A DNA stretch of 64,000 nucleotides from Dermanyssus gallinae (GCA_003439945.1 QVRM01006469.1:62001-126000), one strand, 5' to 3'. Shown: positions 47,120 through 58,619, counted from the first letter of the stretch. Translations and numbers: made by a program. The notes: generated by a model not told the origin, from the sequence alone.

Positions 47120-47385
47120 CCGTTATTGTTGTTATTATTGTTGGTATTGCTGCTAGTGTGGCTATTTTTATCTTCATCATCATCATCATCGTCGTCGTCG
47201 TTGTCGTCGTCATTAGAATCATCATCCTCCGCAACAACAACAACAACACCATCAATAGCAACAAAAACAACGACAACACCATCAACAGCAGCAAAACAAC
47301 AACACCATCAATAGCAACAAAAACAACAACACCATCGATAACAACAAAAACAACAACAGCATCAGCAACAACAACTACAACATTA
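47120..47385. repeat. trinucleotide-rich segment with a variable minisatellite
   Basis: TTATTGTTG and CATCATCAT/CGTCGTCGT blocks, then four or five imperfect copies of a unit of about 27-30 nt (AACAACACCATCAATAGCAA, CAAAAAC). The AAC-type and ATC-type triplets alternate. Confidence 0.9.
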
Positions 47386-47399
47386 AAATTTAAAAGCTA

Positions 47400-48180
47400 T
47401 ATTAGCACTACCAGCAGTACCGGCATGATCCATAAAATTGCATCTTGTGTAGCTTGTGTGAAGCCTGGTAAAAGCTCGCACATCAGCCTGACTCACAGAC
47501 GCACGTGTCCTAAGGTCAGCTCAGCGAGAACAGAAATCTCGCATAGAGCCAACGGATAACTGCTGGCTTGATCTTAGCTTTCAGTACAAGTGTAGACCGT
47601 GAAAGCGTGGGGGTTCGACAATTGGAGGTTCGACGATTGGGGGTTCGACGTTCCCTCTGAACAACCAACTCATGTTCGTTTGGCGTCGTCTGCCAAAACA
47701 AAGGGTAGTCTTCGCTTAAACAAGACTAGGGAGTAGCGTGTTCCGTGCACGCTGCCCGTGCCGATCGATAGTTTCGCATGCAGTGTTCAGTATTACGCCA
47801 ATGATTCTGATCGTGGCACGGTGGCATGAGCTACCTGTGTTGTATGGGCATACTACTGCACTACTGCAACTGTGTCAGCCCGGCTTCGAAGTTCGCATAG
47901 AATGCCGCACCCACTTCGACCTTATCTGCTATAGCAGGGCATCGACAGTTGATGCTCTCATATATTTGTAATTTTCCCAGTTAACCGTAGTTTACGTCTA
48001 TGCCCAACAAATGTTACCTTGCCATTTAACTATAATACTTTGTGTAATCTTTCTTGTAGCGTTGAGGTTTTTGTACCATATCGGTGTCCGTGGTCAGGTG
48101 ACTATTTTGACACTCTGAATGAAACTTGCATGCAAAATCTTCAGTCTTTATTTTAGCGTGATGACCAATCGGGCGAACGT
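47400..48180. other. no gene seen
   Basis: A short GGTTCGACNNTTGG direct repeat lies at about 47610-47650. Nothing else is supported. Confidence 0.4.
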
Positions 48181-48183
48181 CTA

Positions 48184-48262
48184 TTACTGCATGTAACGTC
48201 GTAACTGCATGTAATACTAAACGTCGTAACTGTATGTGAAACGTAACGTCGTAACTGTATGT
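48184..48262 (+). repeat. short tandem array, unit ACGTCGTAACTG(C/T)ATGTA
   Basis: Three good copies start at 48195, 48221 and 48245, with a partial copy before them. Spacing is 24-26 bp. Confidence 0.9.
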
Positions 48263-48454
48263 AGTATTTAAGATCGTTATATTACCAAATGTGCATTCAG
48301 GTACCTCAATATTAAAAGGTTTGCATTCTTGATAATGGTGCTCAAGTCATATGCCGAGAGGTTTCAGCCTTTGGCCTGATTGGACTCCTTTTGGCAGTAC
48401 CGTGATCATCCAAGGCTGGTCAAGGGGATTTAGTGCCCAAATCCTAGTAGTACT

Positions 48455-48478
48455 ATATATATATATATATATATATAT
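48455..48478. repeat. (TA)n microsatellite
   Basis: Pure TA run of about 24 bp. Confidence 0.95.
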
Positions 48479-48729
48479 GCCGTCGCTTTGTCACCATTTA
48501 AGCTAGACTGAACCGTATTGATACTAAGCGTATCTAGATTTCTTATAGAAGAGGAATGTAATAGCAAGACAAGGCTTTACTATTATTTTTTACGCACAGG
48601 ACAAATTCTACCTGAGCAGGATGCAATCATGCACATCGCAACATCTCGTTGTTTAATAACGATAAGTCCCAAGCCACGATTGTTCCCTGGTGGTGCATAT
48701 ACAAATACATCTTAAAAGTGTTTATCTAT

Positions 48730-50450
48730 ATGTGTTGTTAGTGAGCCGCGCACGTTGTTTGGCATAGTCAAGCCTAGCTTTTCGCATAGTAAATTAGGTT
48801 TTACAAGATCTTTTTTGTAGGCAGTCTAGTTTGGTTTAAGAATATTTCTTAGGATCGTCAGTGATTTGTATAGTTCCTTAATTTATTTACATATTGTTTA
48901 TTTCCCAATAGCGTTGCATTTCAATATGTTACATAATTACAATAGAGTACATTATATACAATTTTAACACTTCAGCGACCGTCCCACCGGGCGAAAAAGT
49001 GCAAAGACCGCCGATGCGTCTGGCAGCGCGCTACATGGTATTTAGCCCATATCTGCGAGCAGAACCGGCAACGGCACTGATCGCTAACTTAGTGAAATCC
49101 TTGGGTCGAACATACCAAGTGATGATAGCCAGGCACGATGTACCTTGTGTACACGTGCCGGCTAGTGATAGGTCCATAAATTAAGATATCATAAATGATG
49201 GCGACGCGAACAGGCGTAGCCTCAATCTGTTCATTTCGATTAGCAAGAACCGGCACGTTATTCGTTACGTGGTACATAGTTTTTATCATGTAGAGTGCGG
49301 AATAGTGGGTTTTCATGACACTAATGGATTATGTATCCGTAAAATATTTTCCCTATTTTCGATAACAAAGGTGACTAATAAACGAAAACTGTATAGCATA
49401 AACGGCATACACAGCCGACGTTGGGATCATGGAAGTCTCTTCTATGGCGGAGTTTATGGTGAAGCCCATAAAGTGAATAGCAAGTCGCAAGATGTTGGTT
49501 GGGTTGCAGTGGTCTCTGCCAGTTTTGCGTGCCCATTGCTGGTGATTCGAAAAAGCTTCCGGAAACTGCTTGAACTTACTTTATCAAGTTTTCTCTAAGC
49601 TGAACGAGAGCAAGGGTTTCCAAGGGACTAAATCTAGTAACTAGATCTTTGGTACATACTAGATTCTGTCGTGATCCTAGGCTGTTGCATATTTCAGCCA
49701 TGAACAGTCAAAGCCTTGCCACCAGCTTGTTGAAGATCGGTACAACCAGTTCACTTCCCCAGTTTGTAGTTATATTTATTATATGTAAAACATTATCATC
49801 TTTATTATCAATCAATATTGTTATGATCACCACTATTAGCGACGTCATTCAAACAGTGCAGGAACGTGTATTAATGATCAATAGTAATTACGTTGATAGC
49901 TGAATTCAGTTATAAAAATGGTAATTCCTGCCCATTGGGCCGCCCACGATTGACCTTGCAGGGCAAATGAAATATTCATCTAGCTCTGGCGGCACCCACG
50001 CACACTTCCGACAACTGAATAATGTTAACCCTAACGTTAACTGTGCTCACTTAGTCTGTCTGCGTTTGATCTGCTCGGCGGGATGCCCAATTATACATAT
50101 TAAGGATATTAGTAATATTGGCATAACTTTATATTGGCTTCGGAATGAGTGCTCGATGCATCCGCTGTGTAATACTTTATCTCCATTCAGCTACAAAATA
50201 AATGCTTTACTTTGGTACACTAATATGAAGAGATAATTACTAAAACCGACTATTTGAAACAAATATGATATTTCCTCTTCTTTTTCTTGCACATTACATT
50301 ATTAAACAAGCTACGTTGATTTAAGGAACAAATAGAAAGTTTTACGTGTAATGACAGAAATTCTTGTAATAAGGGCTTTTGTGTTCTTGGCGCCAACACA
50401 TTTTGGGTAGCCAGTGTCGACTACAGCTTGCTAGAAAATGTACCCGCGCA
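48730..50450. other. no gene seen
   Basis: AT-rich. Short open frames at 48999-49184, 49269-49598 and 49967-50236 have no recognised similarity. Confidence 0.4.
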
Positions 50451-50462
50451 AGAAAGCGGGAG

Positions 50463-50669
50463 CTAAACTGTCACGGTAACGTCCCAGACGTGTGTTTTTT
50501 CCTTCTTAAAAGCTGCGAGGGTTATCTTATCTGGCCACTTACTATGGTGGGTGCATAGTTCAGAGTGCTCGAGGACACATGGAAAGCCTAAAGTTCTGAA
50601 AGCACGCGCTGGAGTGTTATTTAGGGCAGTGTACCTGGACCGATGTCTGGCGCTCCGGTTCCAGGGCAC
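50463..50669 (-). pseudogene. TE-type protein remnant with an RPDG...WDVT-like motif
   Basis: The minus-strand frame reads ...RYTALNNTPARAFRTLGFPC, VLEHSELCTHHSKWPDKITL, AAFKKEKTHVWDVTV. This follows a conserved block known from many repeat-encoded invertebrate and fish proteins (...AGFPCVLEP.GL...DGKRPDG.TL.PW..GK.LVWDVTV). The KRPDG motif is altered to KWPDK. The Asp of WDVT is kept. In intact proteins this block precedes the IQRGNA segment found separately at 4535-4744. Recognition is by eye; family name uncertain. Confidence 0.55.
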
Positions 50670-50924
50670 CCATGACGTCCAGTAAACAGGACTCGTTCAC
50701 CGCACGCGCAAACGTGTTCGTGAACCAAACTTAAATGTGTAATCAGTGAAAAAATACATATACATATATAGCCCTACAATACATATATAAGCACTAAATA
50801 TTCGCTTACACCACACAGTGTAAAGCCATCATATGTATCAAAAAACGCGATGCCTCCAGCAATTAAAGTAGGGTTTTAGATATTGCACAGTTGTAGATGT
50901 TCGCTGCTAAACGGACTCTGTTGT

Positions 50925-51395
50925 ATTGAGTGCGGACTTTTACGTACTATTGCTGCGAGTAGAAAAAGAGAAGGTCCCAATTCCTATCTCGAGCAGTGTG
51001 GGACTCGTCCCAGCGTATGTATGTTAGCCCGCTGAGACCCAAACCCACTAACGCACCTCCCCCTTAAGCTTCACTCTCCGATGGCCCAGATCTTTATAGA
51101 ACAGTACTATGAGCCATCAGGAGAAGTGGCGAGTGCCACTCGGATCATTTGGCCGGGGTCACTCATGGGTTTCCACAACGTTCGACGTGTCCTGTACTAA
51201 CACCTGCGAAGCCGCGTCATTCGGACTTGCGTGATCTTCTAGTATAGTCGGCGGAAATCTTGCTCTCCTGAGCCTTCTTAAGGCTCCTTTCTCCTTCAGC
51301 ACCGCCGTAGCCATAGCTACTCCTAGCTTCCAATTAGAAGTCGTGCCGCATATGTAGTCTACGAACTCCTTAAGGGTTTCTCTGGACTAACATAT
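50925..51395 (-). mobile_element. R1-like LINE, 3'-end fragment (diverged subfamily)
   Basis: The minus strand encodes ...LKEFVDYICGTTSNWKLGVA, matching ...IKDFVEYILCSTQTWELGAE at 15080-15145. A 3' UTR follows that aligns with 15296-15480: CCCATGAGTGACCCCGGCCAA, CACTCGCCACTTCTCCTGATGG, AGAGTGAAGCTTAAGGGGG, GTGGGTTTGGGTCTCAGCGG, ACGAGTCCCACACTGC. The coding part has diverged strongly while the UTR boxes remain. Confidence 0.88.
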
Positions 51396-51734
51396 ATGTA
51401 TATCAGTTTATATCGCTTACTGATGGCCATCAGAACAAATTTCGGGACCTACATGAAGCGTCTCAACAGGAAGCTCCAGGACCTCACGACTTCTTCACAT
51501 AAGATTCTTGCCTACAAACCTATGAGGGAAAGCAGAGGGTGTTGGATGACACGATGACCAAAATTACCATTTGCATACTTTTCGTCGTCATACAAACATG
51601 CTGCTAAAGGGATCTGAATGCTTTTGTACCTTTGCAATGGGCCGCGGCAACTACTGACACAAACAAAGGTCAACTTCCAGCCAAACATTTATTGATATAG
51701 TGCACTGATTCTGCATCGAATAATCCACCAACAG

Positions 51735-51738
<4 letters not shown>

Positions 51739-51774
<36 letters not shown>
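51739..51774. repeat. (TA)n microsatellite
   Basis: Pure TA run of about 36 bp. Confidence 0.95.
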
Positions 51775-51778
<4 letters not shown>

Positions 51779-51869
51779 ACTCACGTGAAGACGCCAACTC
51801 ACGGACGTAATTAATGCGTTAACCAGCACAAACTGGGGGTGAAGAACTGAGTGCAGCAGCGTACATTCG

Positions 51870-52090
51870 GCGTCCAACAGCCTCTTACCTGGGTAGGCGT
51901 TAAGTTACGACAACAGCTTACCGAGCAATATAGCTTCGTGGCAAAAGCCTTTGCGTTGCATTCGGGAGGCCCGGGTTCGAGACCCAGACCGGCCACTTCT
52001 AAATTGGTTTTCATGGTTCCCAATTTAAACAAGGTGAATGCCGGAGTGGATTAAAAATTGACCATGATCGAAAAAAAAGGGGAGCACAGA
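51870..52090 (+). mobile_element. tRNA-derived SINE, family B
   Basis: TAGCTTCGTGGCAAAAGCC (A-box-like) is followed about 45 bp later by GGCCCGGGTTCGAGACCCAG (strong B-box in a T-arm-like stem). A tail follows, ...CCGGAGTGGATTAAAAATTG, ACCATGATCGAAAAAAAAGG. Part of the tail recurs at 30945-31000. It could instead be a tRNA pseudogene, but the recurring tail favours a SINE. Confidence 0.7.
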
Positions 52091-52149
52091 TGTCTTAATA
52101 AAAATAGATGGTGCATTACCATCCAACCCCCCATTAAAAAAAACAGGGA

Positions 52150-53040
52150 GTACGCGATGATTGCGAGTGTACCACAAAGTTCCGTGCTTGAACCTACTGT
52201 GTAACCTAACCTACGAAAGCGTGCTAGAGATGAGTAGGCCCCGTGGGGTTGAGCTCGTCGTCTATGTCGACGACCGACCTGACTATCTTAGTCGCCGCAA
52301 GGGGCGCGAAGCTGTCGGAGGACCAAGCAAACAACGCCTTGGAGGGGACCAATTGGTGGATGAAGTCCCTCCACCTAATGTTAGCACCGGGGGCAAAAGA
52401 GCGAGGCGCTTATACTGACTGTAAGAAACACCACCGGGAACCGAATATTCGTATGTACGAACACATAATCCAGATAAACAAGCAGGTCAAATACCGGGGT
52501 GTATTGCTTGATAGAAACTTACCGCACTGATTATGTAGCGGCCAAAACGCATCAAGTGGCAAGCAAGCTGACCAGCATACTGCCAATAATAAAAGGGCCC
52601 TCTAGGAAAAGCGCCGTCTTCTAGCATAAATCACTAACTCAGTTCTACCCCAAACCCTGCCGTACGGATCGTCAGTGTGAAGACGAGCTGCACAGTCAAC
52701 CAAGAAGAATAAAAAGAAGCTAAGCAAGGCGCAGAGACTGCTGGCCATAAGCGTTATCCGCAGACGCTGTACTGGTAACTGCACGCATGATACCTTGTGC
52801 AAAACGTATGGAGAAGAACATCTCATTATACCTGAATTAGGCACTTGGAAAAAGCGATGCTATAAACAAGACTTGATGGCACGAGGCAGACGGCCCGATC
52901 ACGACCGGACAACTCTCAGTGATGCTCGGCTCGAAAATGAGCTGGGACCCGGTTCTGCCTTTGTGGAGGATTTTTATGAAACCGCAGCCAACGGTGACGA
53001 CAGAGAGGCGGCAACGCATAGAGCGTCGCCAGCAGACTGA
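52150..53040 (+). pseudogene. R1-like LINE reverse transcriptase, decayed
   Basis: Pieces in order: VPQSSVLEPT (GVPQGSVLGP), LVVYVDDRPDYL/TILVAARGAKLSEDQANNAL (active site YVDD, then a shift), NWWMKSLHLMLAPGAKE, INKQVKYRGVLLDRNLPH, KLTSILPIIKGPSRKSAVF, AQRLLAISVIRR, then TWKKRCYKQDLMARG. The frame changes at least four times. No zinc knuckle or 3' UTR is seen. It belongs to the same clade as the elements at 13017 and 35838 but is not a close copy. Confidence 0.75.
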
Positions 53041-53144
53041 AAACTGAAAGCCAGGCCAGCGGCGTCCTACATACACTGAAGTCATACCATAAATATCGCG
53101 GTCTTTTCTAAAGACAGCTTTTCCTCTCTCTCACTCTCTAGATG

Positions 53145-53165
53145 TATATATATATATATATATAC
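53145..53165. repeat. (TA)n microsatellite
   Basis: TA run flanked by ATGTA and ACATC; another short run lies at 53330-53343. Confidence 0.9.
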
Positions 53166-53344
53166 ATCTCTATACATATATGGGCAGACACGGGCGATAG
53201 CCTTTTCTGCAAAATTACCTGAATAGTTATAATTGTTTGAATTGATGTAATAATGGAATTTTCAAGCTCAATGAAGAGTTATTGAACTTAAATAAATTTG
53301 CCGTCCGGAGAAGACGGTCCCATAAAAAAATATATATATATATT

Positions 53345-54000
53345 ATGCGTTCTGTATTTGCCTAAAAATTACTTTAGTATTGGGGAACTTTATGAGATTA
53401 TCATAGTTTTAAAATGTTTCTCCTTTGAAGGGTGAAATGAGCGTTTACGCCGCTTCTATAAATGGATTGCTTATTATTCACTTAGGAATTATCAGTTTAA
53501 AACACACTTTGAGAGTTTTAGTTTGCCTACAGTTTATTTAACCGTCACTAATACACTATTAACATAGTCTAACAATTGGTTAACAGCACCAGAATTCATA
53601 CATTGAATATTAGGTACAGTTAATTTAACAAGTGTTCCTGCTTACCTATAAGGTAATTCACGTAGAATTGATTTTATTTCAGACGATCATTCGAACTTTA
53701 CGGAGATTCGTAGCTGACAAGAAAACATTGCCAAAAGTACCGAATTTGCACAGGGAAGCCGATCTTTAAGATAGGCTCAAGAGTTCGCTTCGATGTGACT
53801 ACCCTTACAATACTACCTGGTGCTAAATCGAGATTCCACACGAACTTTTGCAGCCACGCACTCAACGCCATCACGTTTGCCGATTGTTAGTCGTCCAGCT
53901 TTGGGGGAAAGTAACTGTCCTGACACCAGGGACGAAACGTCATTCCTATGCGTAGAGAATGAGCGCCTATTTGATCTGACTTATCTCCTCTATCTATAGA
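53345..54000. other. no gene seen
   Basis: AT-rich, no supported feature. Confidence 0.4.
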
Positions 54001-54016
54001 AAGACAATTTAATATT

Positions 54017-54350
54017 ACGTTCGTGGCGGTTGCTTTATTATTACCTTGTCACTGCTTTACTGTTTACTCGTACATTCCGTCATCTGCTCTAATGAGCAGT
54101 CATCAAGCACTTAAGCGACTACAAAATTTGCCAAAATATGGTGATCATTTTTAATGCGAAGTTATGCTGATTTAGAAAATACCTTTGCCAACATATGCTG
54201 ATACACTTCATAAATACGTTTGTGGCGGTTGCTTTATTTATAGCTTGCCCACGGCTTCAGTATTTACTTCAACATTCCGTCATCTGCATCATAGGGCGCG
54301 GCCATGAATCACTTACGTGCCTACTAAGCTTGCCAAGATATGCTGATCCT
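54017..54350 (+). repeat. diverged tandem duplication, period about 199 bp
   Basis: ACGTTCGTGGCGGTTGCTTTATTA (54017) recurs as ACGTTTGTGGCGGTTGCTTTATTTA (54216). Both are followed by CATTCCGTCATCTGC and then by TTGCCAA(A/G)ATATG(G/C)TGATC. A third TTGCCAACATATGCTGAT lies between them at about 54187. Confidence 0.85.
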
Positions 54351-54626
54351 CTTCGTCTGATATTGCGAATTCTAGCTAACGATTACATACAAATGCTAAG
54401 TGGAAGTAAGTCGCTGGAACTATACGCAGCAAGGTCGGAGGAACTGCCGACCGCGGCAGCGTACAATGGGAGCACGCCACCTTGGCAACTGGTTTGGATC
54501 ACGGGAAATTATCATAATACACGTATTTTAATAAAGCTTCAAGTCGAGAAACAAGGCTTTCTTATCACAAATACTGGCGGTTTTGGCGGTGACACTAGTA
54601 ACTGACCGGCGATGCTATCTGCTTGT

Positions 54627-54662
54627 ATATATATATATATATATATAAATATATATATATAT
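54627..54662. repeat. (TA)n microsatellite
   Basis: TA run of about 36 bp with one AAA interruption. Confidence 0.95.
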
Positions 54663-54669
54663 TTGCAGT

Positions 54670-55310
54670 GAAAAGTTCCTCGCTGCTGATATAGTAGAGT
54701 TTCTTGTAGCGGCGGCGTTATGTGCCCACCGTAACTTACCTAATCGGCGGAAATACAGGACATCATCGGCAGCACGTAGTCTTCTACGGCGTGCATACTA
54801 ACGCCTACCAGGAGCTACTACCTATCCGATATTCCGTTCTAAAAGAGTCACTACAAACAAGTCAAACAAAAAGCGCATCCAAACTCTACGAAATATATTC
54901 TTAAGGCGTCGGCGATGAAGGTGCTTGATCGACCGTGCTGATTTGTTTTTTCTACCCACCGTCGACTTTTTCTAGCTTGGTAGTCAGTTCTCGAACCCTA
55001 AAACTGAGATGCGGGTCTAATATATGGCCGCGGTAGGGGCACATGCTCACAAAAAGTATGCTTGCATGTTCGGTGGACTAAACTGCAACTCTGATTGTAA
55101 GGCAGGCCTACCTGAAATATGTAGGAGGGCCTTGTTTATTTGTCCTGATTTAAAGAACATCATTTATTATGATATTGAACTAAACTTAAACGCAGTACGT
55201 TACATTGAACCAAAACGATTTTTTCTAGCCCATTAGACCCCGACCGTATGCCGTCTATCATCATCAGTGTGCCTTCCATATACATAGACCTAATCTAGTC
55301 TTTACTAAGC
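54670..55310. other. no gene seen
   Basis: No supported similarity in any frame. Confidence 0.4.
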
Positions 55311-55312
55311 GC

Positions 55313-55315
<3 letters not shown>

Positions 55316-55366
<51 letters not shown>

Positions 55367-55372
55367 AATATA
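55316..55372. repeat. (TA)n microsatellite
   Basis: TA run of about 57 bp, slightly interrupted at the right end. Confidence 0.97.
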
Positions 55373-55539
55373 GCAACGACTAGATTATAACAATGCACGA
55401 AAAGCACTGCTATGGTGGTGGCTAATATGTATGTAAGCAGAAGCACAAGGAAAGCGTACACACGTCGATCACGGCCAATGAACCAACAGCTAATGAAATT
55501 GCATGTGAGATCCGCCGTATCGAGTCCCTTTTTGCTCGG

Positions 55540-56150
55540 ACGACGCACGCACTCCGCGACGCACTCATGGGGGTGAAGGCGGAGCACATGGGGGTGTGTG
55601 GGGGGTAAGGTATGCGTAACTTAAAGCAACGTGGTACAAACTGCGTCCAAACTGCGTACAGCAGCCGATGCCCCGCGTCGGAATTCACTCGCTCGTGTGA
55701 GCCCATCGGAGACGAGTCCGAATGGAAGATGAGCCCAGCGACTGTGTTGGCGCGACACGGAATCATCTTTCAGGGCGTTCTCTCGCTGAGTGTCGTTGAT
55801 GCCACTACTATGTACAGTGAGCAAACAGACGACGAAACACTAGCAGCTTTCGAGACTAGAATGATGGTAGCAGCGCCGACGCACGCATCACTAGCGTCGT
55901 CGTCGTCGTTGTCGCTGTCGTCATCTTCAACGGCACGATTCGGACCGCGCTCATCAATAGGGTCGTGTCACGTTTCCCGCTGGAAAACAGCGCATGGCGC
56001 ACGCTTTGAAGCGCTGTGCGCGAAGCCGAGCAACTGCTGGACAAATCCTCAATGTTTGGCCTCGTTAGCTGCAACCGACCAAGCCGACGTGCGTCGTAGG
56101 CCGACAGGCCCATTAGTGAGTCATCATCATTCAACGGCCGTATAGCATAG
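55540..56150 (+). other. CpG-rich segment with a 177-codon open frame, unassigned
   Basis: The plus-strand frame from 55612 to 56145 is open for 177 codons. It has a Ser-rich middle (LASSSSLSLSSSSTAR) coded by GTCGTCGTC repeats, and no recognised domain. The opposite strand is also open for about 90 codons. The segment has more CpG than its neighbours. It may be a host gene piece or chance from the GC-rich composition. Confidence 0.25.
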
Positions 56151-56371
56151 CCAAGAAAGGACGGAATAATTTAGACAACAACAAGAACATGTGTTTCCTA
56201 TTTTATACGTTGCTTGTTAGTTACTGTTTGTTCTGAGAGCACACAGCCAGAATAATGCGAATTAAGATTGATGCCCCAAAACTGTTTGACTGCGAATTCG
56301 TGTATCGAGTCGTGCAGAAAGTTCAGTCCAAGTCTGTAGATCACAAATGTATTTCTCACCTACTGTATCAG

Positions 56372-56558
56372 TAGGTTGAGCCCGGTGGCGTGGTGGATTA
56401 AATCTCCGCCTCGCAACCGAATGAGACACATAAGGGCACGGGTTCGAGCCCCACCGTTGCACATTTATATTTATGGGGGGTCCGTCTGTAAAGCAATTTG
56501 AAAAACAGTTCCGTAGCCGTTAAATCTTGGCTGAAGGTCAGCCCGAAAACTTTATTTT
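56372..56558 (+). mobile_element. tRNA-derived SINE, family A, copy 5
   Basis: GCCCGGTGGCGTGGTGGATT (A-box region), B-box GGTTCGAGCCCC, tail ...TCTTGGCTGAAGGTCAGCCCGAAAAC. Target-site duplication ACCTACTGTATCAG (56358-56371) versus ACCTACAGTATCAG (56559-56572), 13 of 14 identical. Confidence 0.92.
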
Positions 56559-56689
56559 ACCTACAGTATCAGGTCCCCTCAAGTGTTCTCAAAATATTAA
56601 GAAGGGTCCGATTTTTGCGTTTCTACATGTAAAAGTGACCTAGGTGGTTTGTGGTAATTCTCAAGTGATTAGAATAAATGATGATCTGA

Positions 56690-56768
56690 TGCGTGAGAGG
56701 ATCAGGTCTGCATATATGGTGGGTGGTAACTGTAACTACCAATGATATGGTGAATAAACTAAATGATT
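56690..56768 (+). mobile_element. 3' tip of a CR1/Jockey-type LINE
   Basis: GGTGGTAACTGTAACTACCA, ATGATATGGTGAATAAACTA, AATGATTGAT. This matches the 3' end of the minus-strand LINE at 45206-46211. Only the UTR tip is present, as expected for extreme 5' truncation. Confidence 0.7.
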
Positions 56769-56994
56769 GATATAAGGTGGGCGGAATAAAAATATCTCAT
56801 GCAAAATACAGAAACTTGCGGCAGGTGAATGGGGGCCGGCGTTGTCCTGAAGAAGATACGGCGCGAGATAGAATACGGTGTCTCAACGATTGCACACTTT
56901 GGGGCATTTTTCGACGACAACACTTGCTTTTCAAAGGTCGAGCAACTGTCAGCAGTACCTCTTGCAGCTATCGATTCGTCCACTCATGTGACGA

Positions 56995-57030
56995 CAAGGG
57001 GCTACAAGAGGCCGCCCTTGTAGCCCCTTG
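56995..57030. repeat. perfect hairpin, 14-bp arms, 8-nt loop
   Basis: CAAGGGGCTACAAG, loop AGGCCGCC, then the exact reverse complement. Confidence 0.95.
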
Positions 57031-57453
57031 TAGTCACACACCGCATGTCTTCATAGCATAAGGGTTATTTTGAGCTTGTAGGACATTGTCAAACATCGCC
57101 ACGCTTCACTTATCCACGGCTTCTTTAGCGCTAATTAACATCCATGCGATGCAGTTTACATGTGTGCAATCTCGCCGAATGCCAATTACAATCTTCGAGA
57201 GTAAATATTTCGTCTGCGTCCACTGTGGAAGTCTAGCCAGTTCGTGCGCGTCTGATCTGTTGCATCAAAATACAGCACTAAGACAGCAATCAAGCCATTG
57301 CATTGCATTACGATCGCACACAGTTTTAGGACCGCAAAAAGCACAAATATTCGTAGCCTAGCCACTCGCATTTAGTCCGTCGTTATAGTGAAGAAGCACA
57401 ATTAAGCACAAGGGAGCGGTAAAAAATCGTACCAGTAGAACTTTTTGGAAGAC

Positions 57454-57458
<5 letters not shown>

Positions 57459-57499
<41 letters not shown>
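57459..57499. repeat. (TA)n microsatellite at the left end of a foldback element
   Basis: The TA run ends at 57499, directly before CAGGGTGTG. Confidence 0.97.
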
Positions 57500-57502
<3 letters not shown>

Positions 57503-58574
57503 GGTGTGACTGAACGAATTTTATAGCGATACATAAAATTGTAGAGCTCGTTAAAACGAATATTTTTTCCAATGGAACATGTGCTCTGAGAAGTCTTGTT
57601 TTGGAGTTACAGTGAAATTACTACAATTTGTGACACTGGTGTTTTTGCCCGACATAGGAGCACAAAATGTGCTGTTGCGAGACAACCAGTCTTCCTAGAC
57701 AGAAACTAAGCACACCGTCGTGTTCGTGATAAAATTCTGCTCCATCTGATGAATATGCAAGGCCGGTCAGAAGACGCGACATGGTCGCTTAGAAGAAAAT
57801 TCGCCAAAAATGAAGTTCTTCATTAGCGTTCACGCCAAATACTTTAGAATCATAACCCTACAACCACTTACAGCGCTCAAAGCGGACATATTCAGCCAAT
57901 GCGCAATTCATGGCGATCATTTTGGTACCAAACATATGTCAATGCGAGCTGTGGTTGCGGAGTAATTACGAGTTTTCGGCGGGATGTCCAGATTAAGTGC
58001 ATGAAAAATGACGCGCTGCGGCTGTCGCGCGACACGTCGGCGGTAGTGAACGTCGCCACACAGTCATTTTACATGCACTCAATCTGGACATCCCGCCGAA
58101 AACTCGTAATTACTCCGCAACCACAGCTCGCATTGACATATGTTTGGTACCAAAATGATCGCCATGAATTGCGCATTGGCTGAATATGTCCGCTTTGAGC
58201 GCTGTGAGTGGTTGTAGGGTTATGATTCTAAAGTATTTGGCGTGAACGCTAATGAAGAACTTCATTTTTGGCGAATTTTCTTCTAAGCGACCATGTCGCG
58301 TCTTCTGACCGGCCTTGCATATTCATCAGATGGAGCAGAATTTTATCACGAACACGACGGTGTGCTTAGTTTCTGTCTACGAAGAAGGTTGTCTCGCAAC
58401 AGCACATTTTGTGCTCCTATGTCGGGCAAAAACACCAGTGTCACAAATTGTAGTAATTTCACTGTAACTCCGAAACAAGACTTCTCAGAGCACATGTTCC
58501 ATTGGGAAAAATATTCGTTTTAACGAGCTCTACAATTTTATGTATCGCTATAAAATTCGTTCAGTCACACCCTG
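57500..58574. mobile_element. foldback DNA element, copy 2 (near-perfect 0.5-kb arms)
   Basis: CAGGGTGTGACTGAACG at 57500 and its complement ending at 58574 are flanked by TA (57498-57499, 58575-58576). The left arm (57500 to about 58010) and right arm (about 58065-58574) are almost identical inverted copies, with a loop of about 50 bp (GCGCTGCGGCTGTCGCGCGA...). Length is 1075 bp. Both arms lack a transposase. The high arm identity suggests recent formation or insertion. The Tc1-like element at 8261 has different ends, so it is not an obvious helper. Confidence 0.93.
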
Positions 58575-58618
58575 TATATATTTTTGTTTATACATCACCA
58601 TTGGTGCATACATGTGTG

Positions 58619-58619
<1 letters not shown>

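Noticed and set aside
46647..47294. 215-codon minus-strand frame starting with Leu/Met-rich sequence
   Set aside because: The N-terminal part translates the ATC/GTT triplet repeats; no support for a real gene.
47120..47385. CRISPR-like array
   Set aside because: The repeats are triplet-based with no constant repeat and unique spacer pattern; a microsatellite/minisatellite explains them.
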